From Epiperipatus broadwayi (Eukaryota; Onychophora; Udeonychophora; Euonychophora; Peripatidae): DNA of 64,000 bases. The stretch covers positions 1,608,517-1,672,516 of the forward strand of contig JAQFVV010012575.1 in the NCBI GenBank assembly GCA_028023455.1, written 5' to 3'. Position numbers and translations under genes: made by a program. Numbering within the stretch: the stretch's first letter is position 1; every line of letters starts with the position of its first letter. The notes under the pieces were generated by a model. That model made no database searches. It saw only the letters and a list, made by a program, of their open reading frames with translations, and had not been told where the DNA came from. Shown in pieces: positions 11,812-23,156 of this stretch.

Positions 11812-11852
11812 GGCTATGAGTATGAGGCATGGTTCCTCGAAAACGTTCAGCC
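11812..11852 (+). ncRNA. hammerhead-like fold 3' of the PLE ORF (decayed core)
   Basis: It lies 72 bp after the stop codon. Stem I GGCU/AGCC (4 bp); 7-nt core AUGAGUA (C3 and G8 differ from CUGANGA); stem II UGAGG-CAUGGUU-CCUCG (5 bp including one U-G); GAA; stem III palindrome AACGUU; cleavage C. HHRs in the terminal repeats of PLEs are known, so position and fold agree, but two conserved core bases are changed. It may be a dead copy. Confidence 0.5.
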
Positions 11853-13429
11853 GATAAATTTTTAATAGTAAGTTATATTTTCTCTAATTAATAATTACAA
11901 TTAAGTATTTTTTGTCATTACCAAAGATAAATATGAGTGAAAATTTTAAGCCATGGTTGTTAACATGGTGCTATCAATGTGCTAAGCTTAAACATGTAGT
12001 TGATTGAGATAACCACATAACATTTCAAAGGAATGCAACCTTTTGCAACCTAAAGATTAACATATCCATTGCACAGATTCCATTTTTATAATTTATTATT
12101 AAAGAATTATATGATAAATTAATGACAGCTTTGGATAAGAAAAATGTAGGTTATATAAAATTTGTTCATTTAAATACTCAAAATTAATTGAGGTAGAAGT
12201 AGGCCCATTTTAATTCAAAATATTAATGTTTAATGATATTAATTTTTTTTAATATTTATAATGTCATATATCATTCTAAAATATTATTCTATAGATCAAA
12301 TAAAAGCATGAGTAAAACATTAATATTATTTGTATTATAGTAATCAGATACAATGTGTGCTAACTTTTCGTACATTTACACCAACATATTAAACTGATTT
12401 AACATTCAGCAATAAACTCAAATTCTGTTTATTATTTAGTTTATTCCAGATATTCCAAGAACAATAATTATTTTTGAAGCAGAATATTAAATAAAAATTC
12501 AAAGGCAAATGAATAGATCTAGGGGGGTGGGGGATTTAAAACAGAATTAAAAATTATATTCCTCTATTATTATTTATAAAATGATAATTAATGTATGATT
12601 TGGAAGGAAAAAATAATTAATATTGTTATTGTGTTATTGCTTTGCTATGTTAATAAATTTTATTTTATTGTTCAAATTACCTATCACTTTCTTCTTTTTT
12701 CAAATAAAAAGAAGTCAAGATTTGATAATAAAAAAATACTCTTCTTCTATCCTAACATTTTGGTTAATCAGAAGGAATTAGTTATCATTATCTTTGGCCC
12801 TAAAATGATTTCTGGATTTAGTTGTATGACAAATATATTCACTGAGAATTGCATGCATCTTTTGTACTTGAATCCTAGGAAGTATTAATGACACACATAT
12901 ATGTTGATTTGTTTGTTTGCCTTATATCATCATACAACATTGATTATGGTTATTATGGAGCTCTCTGTAAATGGAACTGTTCATTTTGGTAACATGACAT
13001 TCATGTGACATTTCCATCAATAATAGAATCAATCAAAAAATTTCAATGACCTCTAAGTATTACAATGTAGATATGGATAACAGTAGATGTTTTTTGCTGG
13101 TTCATAAGATAAAAAACAAACTTTGAACTCATATCTGTTTAACATTACACATTTATCAACATCAGTAAAATTATGTGTAATTTTTTGTAAATATCTTTTT
13201 AACACTTTTTTTCATGATTATTCCATCCAAAGGTGAATAAAATGGAATGCAATTGTGAATAGTTTAAGAGAGTATAATTAAATTACATAATTCTTAAAAA
13301 ATGTATTTTTAGCTTGCTCGAAAAATTATTGTTTATATCTTAAAGCTATGATCACTTTAATATTTGAACAGAATAATTATTACTATATGCATTGTAATTT
13401 ATTCAGCAGATAAGGACTAAAAATGTAAG
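11853..13429. other. AT-rich stretch without recognised genes
   Basis: Probably includes the PLE 3' untranslated region at its start. The 97-codon ORF at 12595-12888 is A/T-driven, resembles nothing I know and is not supported as a gene. Confidence 0.4.
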
Positions 13430-14092
13430 CATCACATGATCACATCTCCAATACTAGCACATAATTGTTTATAAACAAAGCAAAGCTCATATAGTAATGC
13501 CACCTGTGCTAAACAGAGTAATCAATGGATGCCAGAAGGCTTGTGCATAAAATCCCTATCTAATGCCTACTCATCCAATATCCCCAGATTAGTTTCTGGC
13601 GTGTGGCCTTTGTCAATGAGGAGCTTTGGATCTGAGAGCACTGCATCTAGATCTTAGGATCTAATGCAACCCTCTAGCTGGTTTAACACCAATCCTGATT
13701 AATAGGGTAGTGGTGGCTATGGTTGTTAAGGAGCCAAAGACACCAAAATGTATGGGTGCTGAACTGAGTTCAGACCCATATGACTATATAAGCTATTGAG
13801 CTTAGATTGAAAATATTTTTTGTGTTTTCAATTTCATGCTCATAGTTTTGTAGTTAAGTAGAGATAAAAGGTGGTTGCTAGAGGGTTGCATTAGATCCTA
13901 AGATCTAGATGTAGTGCTCTCAGATCCAAAGCTCCTCACTGATGAAGGCCACAAGCCAGAAACTAGTCTGGGGATATTGGATGAGTAGGCATTAGATAGG
14001 GATTTTATGCACAAGCCTTCTGGCATCCATTGATTACTCTGTTTAGCATAGGTGGCACTACTATATGGAGTTTTGCTTTGCTTTGTTTACTA
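13430..14092. mobile_element. palindromic hammerhead-family foldback (about 660 bp)
   Basis: The left arm (13430-13690) reads CACATGATCAC...AACAAAGCAAAG, then CCTTCTGGC complement sequence, the HHR complement and GATCTTAGGATCTAA. The right arm (about 13870-14092) is its near-perfect inverse. The centre holds CTGAACTGAGTTCAG (13759-13773). The same family occurs at 47865-49180 and as a 70-bp fragment at 20395. No protein is encoded. Confidence 0.85.
13933..13974 (+). ncRNA. hammerhead ribozyme (type I), core intact
   Basis: Stem I UCCUCA/UGGGGA (6 bp, one G-U); CUGAUGA; stem II A-GGC-CACAA-GCC-A (3 bp with a flanking A-A mismatch); GAA; stem III palindrome ACUAGU; cleavage after C. The same 42 nt occur on the minus strand at 47973-48014. 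Stem III can give only two pairs as a hairpin but six as an intermolecular duplex, as in dimer-cleaving hammerheads. The left-arm copy (about 13587-13628, minus strand) has UUGACAA and is dead. Confidence 0.8.
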
Positions 14093-14619
14093 AAAATGTA
14101 TTTAGATATGAAACTTGTTGATAATTTGCAATAACAATTGAATTCTATAATTCTTGATAGTTGTAATATACTATTAAACAACATAAATATTTAAAATAAA
14201 AAGAATATCTTTCAATTTTAAAATAAGAATTATTTTATGGGTTTTTCAAATAAGAATGCCTTTGAAGCATAAGGTTAGTGTAACTGTCTGTTCATAACAT
14301 GAGGGTTGGTTTACCCAGATTGAACCTTCAAAATTATTTCTTGTTACAAATAGGCATTGACTTTTTTTCAGATAGTCTTCCCATAATCAAATCATCTATT
14401 TATTCAGCAGGGGTCAATAAATGGATATATTGGCCAATATTAGATAGCAGTTGAATGTTTATGCTAATATGGGCTTAGCAAATGAATGTCCATGCACTTA
14501 TTGATAAAATAAAATATTTGTAACTCTATAAGTTTTCTTCGTTTCATTAAATATGTAATTTTATGAATAACATTAATATGCTAATACAAGAAAATATTAA
14601 ATTCTGTTAGAGAATTAAA
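14093..14619. other. AT-rich spacer
   Basis: No gene or repeat recognised between the foldback and the TIR transposon. Confidence 0.4.
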
Positions 14620-14814
14620 TAAATAATGGTTGTTTTCTCATCCCTGGTGTTCGCCACAGGATGGCATTGATGCTAATCAAAAACATATACATATAACGAT
14701 TCGGGGCCAGACCTAAATGATCGATTTGATCTAAAAAGATCTGATTTCTTAGATTTGTAATAAAATATTCTACTAACTAATACTATTATATGATGTTAGT
14801 TTTTTCATTTTTGT

Positions 14815-15335
14815 AAATGTTTATTAATCTTATTTTGTTTTTGAGTGTTGTGTGTGTGTGTCTTTAAAGTTACGATGTTTTTCTAACTTTTTTTTTTGGA
14901 CTTTATGTGTGTCTTTTTAAAGTTACGGTGTCTTTTTTTTTTGCAAGAGTAAATCAATACTTTTATTCAAAAGCAAGACATAATAAGTAAATGTTTATTA
15001 ATCTTATCTTGTTTTTGAGTTTGTGTTTGTGTCTTTAAAGTTACGGGGCTTTTTCTAATTTTTTGGGGGGGACTTTATGTGTGTCTTTTTAAAGTTACGG
15101 TACCTTTTTTTTTGCAAGAGTAAATCAATCATTTGATTCAAAAGCAAGACGTAATAAGTCAATGTTTATTAATCTTAGATTGTTTTTGAGTTTGTGTGTG
15201 TGTCTTTAAAGTTACAGTGCTTTTTCTCATTTTTTTTGGATTTGATGTGTGTCTTTTTTTAAAGTTACGGTATTTTTGGTCAAGAGCAAAAATCAGTCAT
15301 TTTATTAAAAAAGCAATACATAATTATAAATCTAT
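14815..15335 (+). repeat. tandem repeat, about 172-bp unit, 3 copies
   Basis: Copies start at 14815, 14989 and 15160 (AATGTTTATTAATCTTA, then GTTTTTGAGT, GTGTCTTTAAAGTTAC and AAGCAAGACATAATAAGT). Each unit itself contains two GTGTCTTTNAAAGTTACGG-type sub-repeats. The array lies wholly inside the TIR transposon. Confidence 0.75.
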
Positions 15336-15369
15336 CAAAAGTAACGTCATTTATATACTACAATTTAGA

Positions 15370-15900
15370 ATTGATACCCGACTACTATTAGTAAGGACCG
15401 TCATTGAAAGACTCAATTGAAAAATGATACCCGACTAATTTCCGTTTTCTTTTTTTGGGGGACAGTAATGAATCAGAAAGTGGGTTGTTTTTGCTAACTC
15501 TGTCTATATAAAAAGGGTATCGTTATTGAAATACTAAATTTAAAAATGATAGCCGACTAATTTGCGTTTCTTTTGACAGTAATTAATCAGAAAGTGGGTT
15601 TCTTTTTTTTTTTTGGTAAATCTTGTGTATATATATATATTAAAAAAAAAAAAATACCGCAATTCAAATACTCCATTGAAAAAATCAAACCTCGTTTAAT
15701 TTGCTTGCTCTTTTTTTTTTTTAAGACAGTAATTAATCAGGAACTGGGTTGTTTTTGTTAGTGTGTAGATATAAAAACTAATCTTATTTTGAAATAATAA
15801 ATGTAACAAAAAATAATAATAATAATACCCGACTAATTTTCTTTTTTGGACAAGTAATTCCTAATAATTAGACACTGGGTTGTTTTTTTTTTTGTGTGTG
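15370..15900 (+). repeat. second degenerate tandem-repeat block in the transposon
   Basis: Recurring GATACCCGACTAATTT and CAGTAATTAATCAGAAAGTG motifs at about 15373, 15426, 15548, 15690 and 15826, separated by variable T-runs and a (TA)n. Spacing is roughly 50 to 140 bp, so the array is irregular. Confidence 0.6.
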
Positions 15901-16777
15901 TGTATATATATAGCAAAAGTAACTGGTCACGGACGAATTCTTGTGAAAACAGTACTTTTCGCGTGATCCTTGAAATTTTTTTCGTTCCGCACCCTTAAAA
16001 GCAATTTTTGAGGGTTACCCATTTGTAATGGAATCTTCAGGACATTATTACTAAACTTACAACAGTAAAGTAAGTTACAACACATTAAAAAAAATATACG
16101 TCTTATCAAATTTTAAAAACAACGACTGCTTCAAATACACACACTCTCACACAAAACTACAGAGAAAATAGATATTCTACTATTATGAGAAAATGATGAA
16201 CAAAATCAACTACTACAGCAGCCAATCAAGGCATTTCTTTCTCTTTGCTTTTAGCATAGAAAAAAAAAGCCATAACCGTCAGCCGTCAGGAACTCTTCCT
16301 GTGTTTTATCATAGAAAGAAGTCTTATTTGTGTTGGCTTCTGTCGTCACCACCGCCTCCATCAAACATAACGTGATGACTTCTTTCTGCGTTTATAATGT
16401 AGAATATTTCCTCTTTTGTTGGGTGAAGGCCGGTGAAACGATATATTTCTAGGAATTGACACAGAAATAGTGACATCTCGAGGCGAACACCAGGGATGAA
16501 AAAACAACCTAAATAATTTGCTAAGCATTGCTTTTGATTTGGAAGAGGGTGTTATTCATAGAATAAATTATAATTGTAATAGGATGCAGTCTTTACTACT
16601 AGTGAGAATGTATTTGAACTTACTATAACGTTTGACTGTGTGGTATCTTAACAAATAGTTTTGCAATACACAATGGTGATTTTACATTATGATTTTCAAA
16701 ACTAAAAATTCAATTTAATATTATAAAGATAAATAAATAGAGCTACTTGAACTTAAGATTTTTTTCAATCTGTATTC

Positions 16778-16975
16778 TTCCTTTACTCCATCTCAAACAA
16801 CCAATACACATGATCACATACATACACAGGAAAAAGATATATGAAAGATGGTTCTGCAAAAAATAGGGATTTGGGGGATTATCTATCTTTTTTGCATGTA
16901 TGTGAACATGTATATCATATACTTAAGATTGAGTGGAGGATGAATGTATACTGAAAAAGTTCTAAGTCCAACTCC
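16778..16975. repeat. foldback of the CATGATCACAT family, internally deleted
   Basis: The left arm (CAAACAACCAATACACATG...GAAAAAGATATATGA) pairs imperfectly with the right arm (ATCTATCTTTTTTGCATG...). It is related to 35139-35495, 44820-45335 and 53795-53985 through the shared ACACATGATCACAT...AAAAAGATA stretch. Confidence 0.55.
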
Positions 16976-17240
16976 CTTTATTTACTTGTATAAGAAACAC
17001 TCGGTATTCTGAATGGATGTGTCTATATATTTATCTAAGTCATGAACCAATCTTCTGACAAATATTAATCTAAATAATGCATGTGAATGTACTGAAGATA
17101 AATAAACAAACAAAAACAATTATGTTAGAATATAGATAGATAATTAATCTGTCCTTGGATAGAATGATATTTAAAAGAAAAAGAAAAAATGTGACAGAAG
17201 TAATAAATAAAAAAAGTTGAAAATAGAATTAAAATTATTG

Positions 17241-17329
17241 TTGACATGTTGATAGTAGATAATGAAAGTCAGTACAAAATAATCAAATTATTTTGTATTG
17301 ACTTTCATTATCTACTATCAACATGTCAA
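17241..17329. repeat. near-perfect hairpin, 41-bp arms
   Basis: 17241-17281 (starting TTGACATGTTGATAGTAG) is the reverse complement of 17289-17329 with one mismatch, separated by a 7-nt loop. It ends 5 bp before the target duplication of the neighbouring SINE. Confidence 0.85.
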
Positions 17330-17349
17330 CTATAAATAATCAAACTGAA

Positions 17350-17439
17350 TCAAGCGTTGGAGCCTTGTGGTTAGCATAGCTGCTTCCCAAGCAGTTGGCC
17401 GGGTTCGCTTCCCAGTCAACGCTTTGTCACATGAAAAAT
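17350..17439 (+). mobile_element. short tRNA-derived SINE
   Basis: Begins TCAAGCGTTGG, has a box-A-like stretch, the box-B-like GGGTTCGCTTCCC (17400-17412) and a short A-rich tail. A 15-bp target duplication with one mismatch flanks it (17335-17349 and 17440-17454). Same family as 17718, 19629, 44497 (minus) and 46539. About 90 bp in all: a tRNA-like head with almost no body. Confidence 0.85.
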
Positions 17440-17639
17440 AATAATCAAATTGAAACTCTCAAATTACAAATAAAAAAGAGTATTCTATATTCTAAATTGT
17501 AAAACCCTATCACTACTACGATAATATATTTATCATTATAATATTTATTCCAAAAATAGTTAAATTTTTTATTTATAATTTATTATTAATTCTACAAAAT
17601 TTGTACTGTTCATGTTAATATGAAAAAGTAAAGTTAATA

Positions 17640-17990
17640 CTAAAATAAGTCTTAAAAGCACTGAGCTAGCTTTTACAGATTGTTACCAGAATCATAATCC
17701 TTAATAGAACTGCGCTAGTCAAACGTTGGTGGTCGAGAGGTCAGCACAGCTGCCTTACAAGCAGTTGTCCCGGATTTGCGGGTTCGCTTCCCGGCCGATG
17801 CTCTGACACATGAGAGAAAAAAAAATAGAACTGCGCTACTAATATATATATATAGTGGCAAAGATCAATACGTAAATAAAGCGCAATATGTAAATTAGAT
17901 GTTTTATTTTTTTGATAATGGGACACAGGAATCTTTTTTAATGATCAATTGAGGATTCTTTGCATGCATATTGAGATTTACATAATTTAT
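17640..17990. repeat. diverged repeat hosting the SINE, related to 9740-9960
   Basis: Shared landmarks in the same order: AGCACTGAG, CAGAATCATA, TGTAAATTA...GAT, and TATTTTTTTGAT followed by GGGACACA. The SINE at 17718 splits this copy. Family unknown. Confidence 0.45.
17718..17823 (+). mobile_element. short tRNA-derived SINE, best-preserved copy
   Basis: An exact 15-bp duplication AATAGAACTGCGCTA flanks it (17703-17717, 17824-17838). Box A is close to TGGTCGAGAGG, box B is GGGTTCGCTTCCC, and the A-tail follows GACACATGAGAG. The head resembles a Leu/Ser-type tRNA, but the conserved end GCTCTGACACATGAGAG is not tRNA-like and is the family signature. Pol III transcription from the internal boxes and LINE-driven mobilisation are inferred. 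Confidence 0.9.
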
Positions 17991-17999
17991 TATTAATTT

Positions 18000-19320
18000 A
18001 TTTAAAATCATTTTGACAATCATTTTCAGAAAAAAGACATAATATATTGATTCTTTGCATTTTGTCATGAATAAAATTTATTTGAAAATAATGACTAAAG
18101 ATAAATTTCAAAAACTATTAAAACATTTATTCAATATTTATAAAACAATGTTTTATTTCTTGAGAAATCAAATAATTAGATAACAGGTTTACTTTCCACA
18201 GACATTTTTAAAAATTTAAATCTTTGGTTATCCTTATTTGAATTAAATTAAAAGTAATATTAATATAACTACATACCCCGAGATAATATTGCAAACATTT
18301 AAATTAATACTGAACACATACAATGCATCCATCTGCTGTGTCCATGATTTGATATTTAAATCAAATTAGTTAAAAATTGAACTTGAGTCCGAATCTTATC
18401 AATACCCTATCAATATTGGTCAGTAAATATGTATCTAACTGTTGTTAATAAAAAGGAATAGACAAAAACAAACCTTAAATTCTTAACAACTGCAATCAAT
18501 TAATTCTGCTAACAAACTAAAATTATTCATCTACAAAAGACAAAAATCAGCCTGTTGCATCTAACCATAACAAAAAATCTCCTCATCCATCCCTGTAATC
18601 TCTAAAGACTTAACATATAGCTATTCCTCTAAAGTTAATATCACATATGGATCCTCCTATCAATCCACCAGGGCAACTAAGTCTAACAACATTGCTCCTT
18701 ACCAAAGATTCTTATTTGCCTGGACTACACACCCTTTCCATATCCCCTTCCCATTTAATATGTATTCCCTTCCCCTTCACCATATTGTACTTGAATTTCA
18801 TTTTGCCATGTAATCATCTCTTTGTAAACCTTTTTTAACTGTTGTGTATTTTGTTTTTTTGATGAATAAAAGCTTTCATCACTGAGAAAAAAATACTAAT
18901 TTCCTCCCTATTTTTTTATGCAGACTTTGGAGTCGTCCTTCCCCCACCTCCCAGAAATTATTTGAAGACTGGTCTTACATATCTAACATATGTGCATGTG
19001 TATGTTTATGTCTATGTTAGACTGTTTACTGCTGCTGTTACTACTATATAATTATTCACATAATATATGAATATGGATGACTGCTCACCACCATACACTT
19101 ACCAATGTGGTAAGTTTGTTGGCTTTTTATCTAAGTTCAAGAACAAGAAATACCATAGTCTTTTCTTTTCAATTGTGTGATAGTTCTTAACTAAAATATC
19201 AATTGAATTTTCTTGAAAGCAAAGTGAGTAGGTGTATGAATAATTTTTTTTATAAAATATTTAAAATCATTATACATAAATTAAATTACAGTGGTTATTC
19301 CCAAAAAGCAGTGACTGCAG
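18000..19320. other. AT-rich stretch; 18500-18880 less AT-rich
   Basis: No gene supported. Bases 18500-18880 are C-richer and end in GAATAAAAGCTTTCATC before an A-run, resembling a retroposed 3' end with a polyadenylation signal. The 63-codon ORF at 18647 matches nothing I know. A LINE or processed-transcript 3' end is possible. Confidence 0.35.
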
Positions 19321-19377
19321 ATCACTTTTGCATGAAAGATTGAGCAAATTGGAAAAAAATTGCCTAATGTTAAATGA

Positions 19378-19621
19378 GATATTGTTGGACTTTGTGGAGT
19401 TAGAAGAAGAAATGAAGAGGCAATTGATTTAAAAAGTGGATATTGTTGGACTTTGTGGAGTTAGAAGAAGAAATGAAGAGGCAATTGATTTAAAAAGTGG
19501 ATATTGTTGGACTTTGTGGAGTTAGAAGAAGAAATGAAGAGGCAATTAATTTAAAAAGTGGATATTGTTGGACATTGTGGAGTTAGAAGAAGAAATGAAC
19601 AGGCAATTGATTTAAAAAGTG
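19378..19621 (+). repeat. 61-bp tandem repeat within the RTE endonuclease
   Basis: Four units start at 19378, 19439, 19500 and 19561, nearly identical (GATATTGTTGGACTTTGTGG, then AGTTAGAAGAAG). A fifth lies at 19744-19803, after the SINE. The unit encodes an RTE endonuclease segment, and the 61-bp period shifts the frame at each copy, so it arose after the element died. Confidence 0.9.
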
Positions 19622-19628
19622 GATATTG

Positions 19629-19742
19629 GGTCAAGCGTTGTTAGCCGAGAGATCATCACATATGCCTTGCAAGCAAGTAGTTGGTTGCAGACGATTGTGG
19701 GTTCACATCCCAGCTGATGCCATGACATATGAGAGAAAAAAA
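19629..19742 (+). mobile_element. tRNA-derived SINE inside the tandem array
   Basis: GGTCAAGCGTTG start, GGGTTCACATCCC box B, ATGACATATGAGAG end and A-tail, flanked by GGATATTG (19621-19628 and 19743-19750). The duplication comes from the tandem unit, so the array predates the SINE. Confidence 0.85.
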
Positions 19743-20394
19743 GGATATTGTTGGACTTTGTGGAGTTAGAAGAAGAAATGAAGAGGCAATTGATTTAAAA
19801 AGTGGACATATTCTTTATTAAAATACAAATATTAGAAGCACAAGTGGAATGATATTTATGGATGAGAAATATTTTAGAGATTAATAGTATGTCACACAGA
19901 GTGGCAACAACCTTATGGAAGATGCCAAATGCAGATAGTTAAGGTTTATACCCCAACAAGTTCTCATTTTCATGAAGAAGTAGAGGATTTTTATATGGAT
20001 GTACAAAAAGCATTTCATCAGACCAAACAATATTTTTAAATTGTCATGGTAAATTTTAATGCTAGAATTGGTAAATGATTAAAAGATAAAAGTGTTGTGA
20101 ATAATTTTAGGTATGGTGATAAAAATGAGAGAGGACACACTCATGGAGTTCACAAAAAAAGAAAAAAATTTACAATATAAATTTATTTTTTGAGAAAAAT
20201 GCTAAACCAGAAATGGACATGGAAGCAAACAAATGAAGATACAACAGAATTGGATTATATTTTGACTAATAGAAAATATGTATTTCAAGATTTGTAATAG
20301 TTTTAATAAATTCTACACAGAAAATAATCATTGATTTATGAGATTTAAGATAATGTGTCAATGCAAAAATAGAGAGATAAAAATTATTAAGGAA

Positions 20395-20466
20395 AACAAT
20401 ATTACATGATCACCATCTCTATACTAGCACAGGGTGGCACTACTGTATGGAGAGTTTTGCCTTTGA
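20395..20466. repeat. fragment of the 13.4/47.9-kb hammerhead foldback family
   Basis: Contains ATGATCACCATCTC...TACTAGCACA fused directly to GGGTGGCACTACTGTATGG...GTTTTGCCTT, that is, the two outer ends joined with the whole interior missing. It sits inside the dead RTE. Confidence 0.7.
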
Positions 20467-21849
20467 AAACAATATTCACAGTTGATATGTTTAACCTTCT
20501 GAAACATACCAATGATTTTAAATTAGAACTTGCAAATCACTTTAAAATATTAACAGATTTTGAAGATGGTTCAGATATTTGAATGTATTAATAGGAAGAT
20601 AACTGGTAGACTATTAAGAACTGCAATAAAGATAGTTGGTGCAAAAAGGCAGAAATTTACCAATGAATTTTGTATTGAGACAAAAAGAAATATACAAATT
20701 TATAAAACAATTCATTAAGAAAAAATGAATATCTAGATTTTAGTAAAATGTTATATAAAAAAGTTAATAATTATATAAGAAAATATAATTTTGCAGTAGC
20801 AAGGAAAGAAATAGAAGAGATTAAAAGTTTTAAAAGAAAAAAAATAATGTTTTGGTATTGATAGACAACTTGTGTTTGAAATAAAAAGAAAATATAAAAC
20901 TATTAGTAGAAAAAAGAGATGACATTGTGAAATGTATGGAAGGATTCTATAAAAAATTTAGCAATAATGTATCCCTTCCAATTACTACATCTTCTGAATT
21001 ACCCAGTATTCTAGATAAAATAATGAGGCATGCAATTACATCTATGATGGAGGAAAAAGCTTCATGTAAAAATAGGAATGTAATCAATATATTAAAAGAA
21101 GCATGTAATGAAATAGAAAAAATGTTAGCAAAGTTATGTACCAAATGTCTAAATGATAATGATGGGGGAAAAGCAGTAGCAATATTGATATTTTAAAAAG
21201 GAGATAAAGAATGTACAGACCTTATCAGTCCTATGTAAAATATTTAACAAGATAATTACAACTTATCTACAATGAACTTTGGATTTTAACCAACCAAATC
21301 AACAAGATTTATTTAAAAGTGATTTTATCTCAGTGAACCACATATTGAAATAAATTATAGAAAAGACCAATGAATATGTATTATCATTATGTTTTGGATT
21401 TGTAGATTATGATTAAAATATTAGATCATTAAGATATAAAAGTCAGCATAATTAACTTTAAATTAATTGATTGTGACTGCTCTTTTGAAAACTGAATCTG
21501 CACTCTGATTTAAAGAAAAATAAATCATTTGGGGATTTTAAATTTCTTATTCTTAATAAACTTTCAGGTATTTGAGTATTAACTAAGCTATGACATACTA
21601 CACAACCGGGTAGATATCATCGACGAAGAACCAAAACAATGTCATGGCAACTGAAACATTGGCATGACTAATCGATAGAAGCAGTCAAGGTGTTTTTGTG
21701 GTCACCTTCGAGATTTTAAAATACTTGAGTGAATTTTACCTGCTTGCGTTGACCAAGTGAGACACTTTTTTTTTTTTTTACAGTGTCTGATCCGCCATTG
21801 TAAGAATTGAATTAAACATTTGGTAAACTCCAAAATAACTATACTGTAA

Positions 21850-21990
21850 GATATTTTAAGTGCTGGCTCTGGCTAAGCATTTATCATAAAGCTTGTAGAG
21901 GAATTGGCAATCCTCACTGTTTATAACTTACAAGCTTAAGAGATAGGGTCATGTGATCTATGAATTGATCTATGACTCTTATTTTGACTA
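21850..21990 (+). repeat. terminal fragment of the 8.2/10.4-kb hammerhead unit
   Basis: CTGGCTAAGCATTTATCA, AAGCTTGTAGAGGAATTGG and GGGTCATGTGATCTATGA match 10730-10830. The ribozyme part is absent. Confidence 0.7.
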
Positions 21991-21999
21991 TTTATGATT

Positions 22000-23156
22000 T
22001 CTTATAATTTATTTTATTTAATAAATGGAAATTTCTACCAAATCAACTCTAATTTATTATATTTTGATATAGAATAATACTAAAATGAAATATTGAAAAC
22101 TTACAAAACTATCACCAGAGTTCAATTAAATCAGTCACAGTGCCAGAGAATTAAAATACCACAATTCACTGAATCATTTTTATTTATAAATTTATATTTT
22201 CTATTTCCATGTTGGTTTTATGGATGACACTGTTATTTTATCTATTAGTTTGAACTATTTAATGTTAGATCTAATCTTAAATATTCACTCAGAAATTTTT
22301 GAAGACTAAAAATTAGTAAATGTCTTTACTTCAACAACTTAGGAAATAACAAATTTCATGCATAATTTTACATCGATCTTTTTATATTAATATGTTCATA
22401 TGACTAATTTTTAAAAAAAAAACTCATGGAATTTTAAAGTACTTATATATAATTGGAGTATGATATAGAAAATTTTGGTATGCATGATCTCAAGGAAATA
22501 TAATTAGAGTGTAAGTTCAACTCAACTGTTTCATATTTATCAGCTAAATATCAAAGCATGATGCATTAGGCTTTGAGTCTGAGACTCTATCATCAATTAA
22601 ACCTCATATCACATCTAGTTTATTGAACAGATTTAATACTACATTATAGCAAACCAATATAAGAATTGTTATCATTGACATTTATAAAGATTTACTATTT
22701 TGATATTAACACTTTAAATAAATTTATCTGTCTTTAGTTCTGAATGTAAATTTGCAGAGACACTGACAAGGCTTTGGTTTCAATTCACTCTTTTTTAACT
22801 ATCTTTGTAACTGACTTGTCAATTTATTTTTAAAGTAGAATTTATTGGTCAATTAGAAATGCAATATGAATACAATGTTTTTTATGGATATTCAGCATTG
22901 CTGTTTATGGTTAATCTTGTGTTTAAACCTCCAGCGATACCTGATTGAGCTTGAGGCTGCAAGGGATTGTTTATAATTGAGTGTTCTTGGATTTTTTGGG
23001 GGTGGAATATTCAGGTTTTAGGCAACTAGTAAATAGCCCAGGTAACATTAAATATTGCCATGGGAACTACTATTCGGTCTCTTGTTGTAATTTTCTCTAG
23101 ATCTTACAAGATGTAGAGATTAAATCACAGTTATCATTTTTGAAGATTAATTGAAA
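22000..23156. other. AT-rich stretch; right part may be a LINE 3' UTR
   Basis: No gene. The 22900-23156 part is less AT-rich and lies directly 3', on the minus strand, of the LINE C-terminus at 23157, so it is plausibly that element's untranslated tail. Confidence 0.35.

Larger units (their letters stand above)
14628..16509. mobile_element. non-autonomous DNA transposon, 28-bp TIR and 8-bp TSD
   Basis: The left end GGTTGTTTTCTCATCCCTGG, continuing TGTTCGCC, is matched 27 of 28 by the reverse complement of 16482-16509. TAAATAAT flanks both sides (14620-14627 and 16510-16517), an exact 8-bp target duplication. That length suits hAT, P or Merlin superfamilies; I cannot choose from the termini alone. 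The 1.88-kb interior has no transposase and consists largely of two tandem-repeat blocks. It is less AT-rich than its surroundings between 15900 and 16500. Confidence 0.85.
19378..21440 (+). pseudogene. decayed RTE-type LINE (endonuclease to RT start)
   Basis: Reading across frames with many stops, the order is that of an RTE protein. EN start IVGLCGVRRR (19380); KVYTPTSSHFHEEVEDFY (about 19950); VMVNFNARIG (20043); RGHTLMEF, KRKWTWKQ-like and TELDYILTNRKYVF-like segments to 20290; the EN-RT linker LLKHTNDFKLELANHFK (20495) and YKKVNNYIRKYNFAVARKEI (20757); then RT-like KLCTKCLN...AILIF and a KKGDKE-like block to about 21230. Every block has frameshifts or stops. It is interrupted by a 61-bp tandem array, a SINE at 19629 and a hammerhead-family fragment at 20395. 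The only sizeable frame (20927-21196) is RT-derived. Confidence 0.75.

Noticed and set aside
12595-12888. 97-codon ORF as a gene
   Set aside because: A/T-biased codons, no domain, no homologous copy and no regulatory context.
18855-18882. GATGAATAAAAGCTTTCATC as a ribozyme core or terminator
   Set aside because: It is a short hairpin around a polyadenylation signal, with no hammerhead GAA or stem III.
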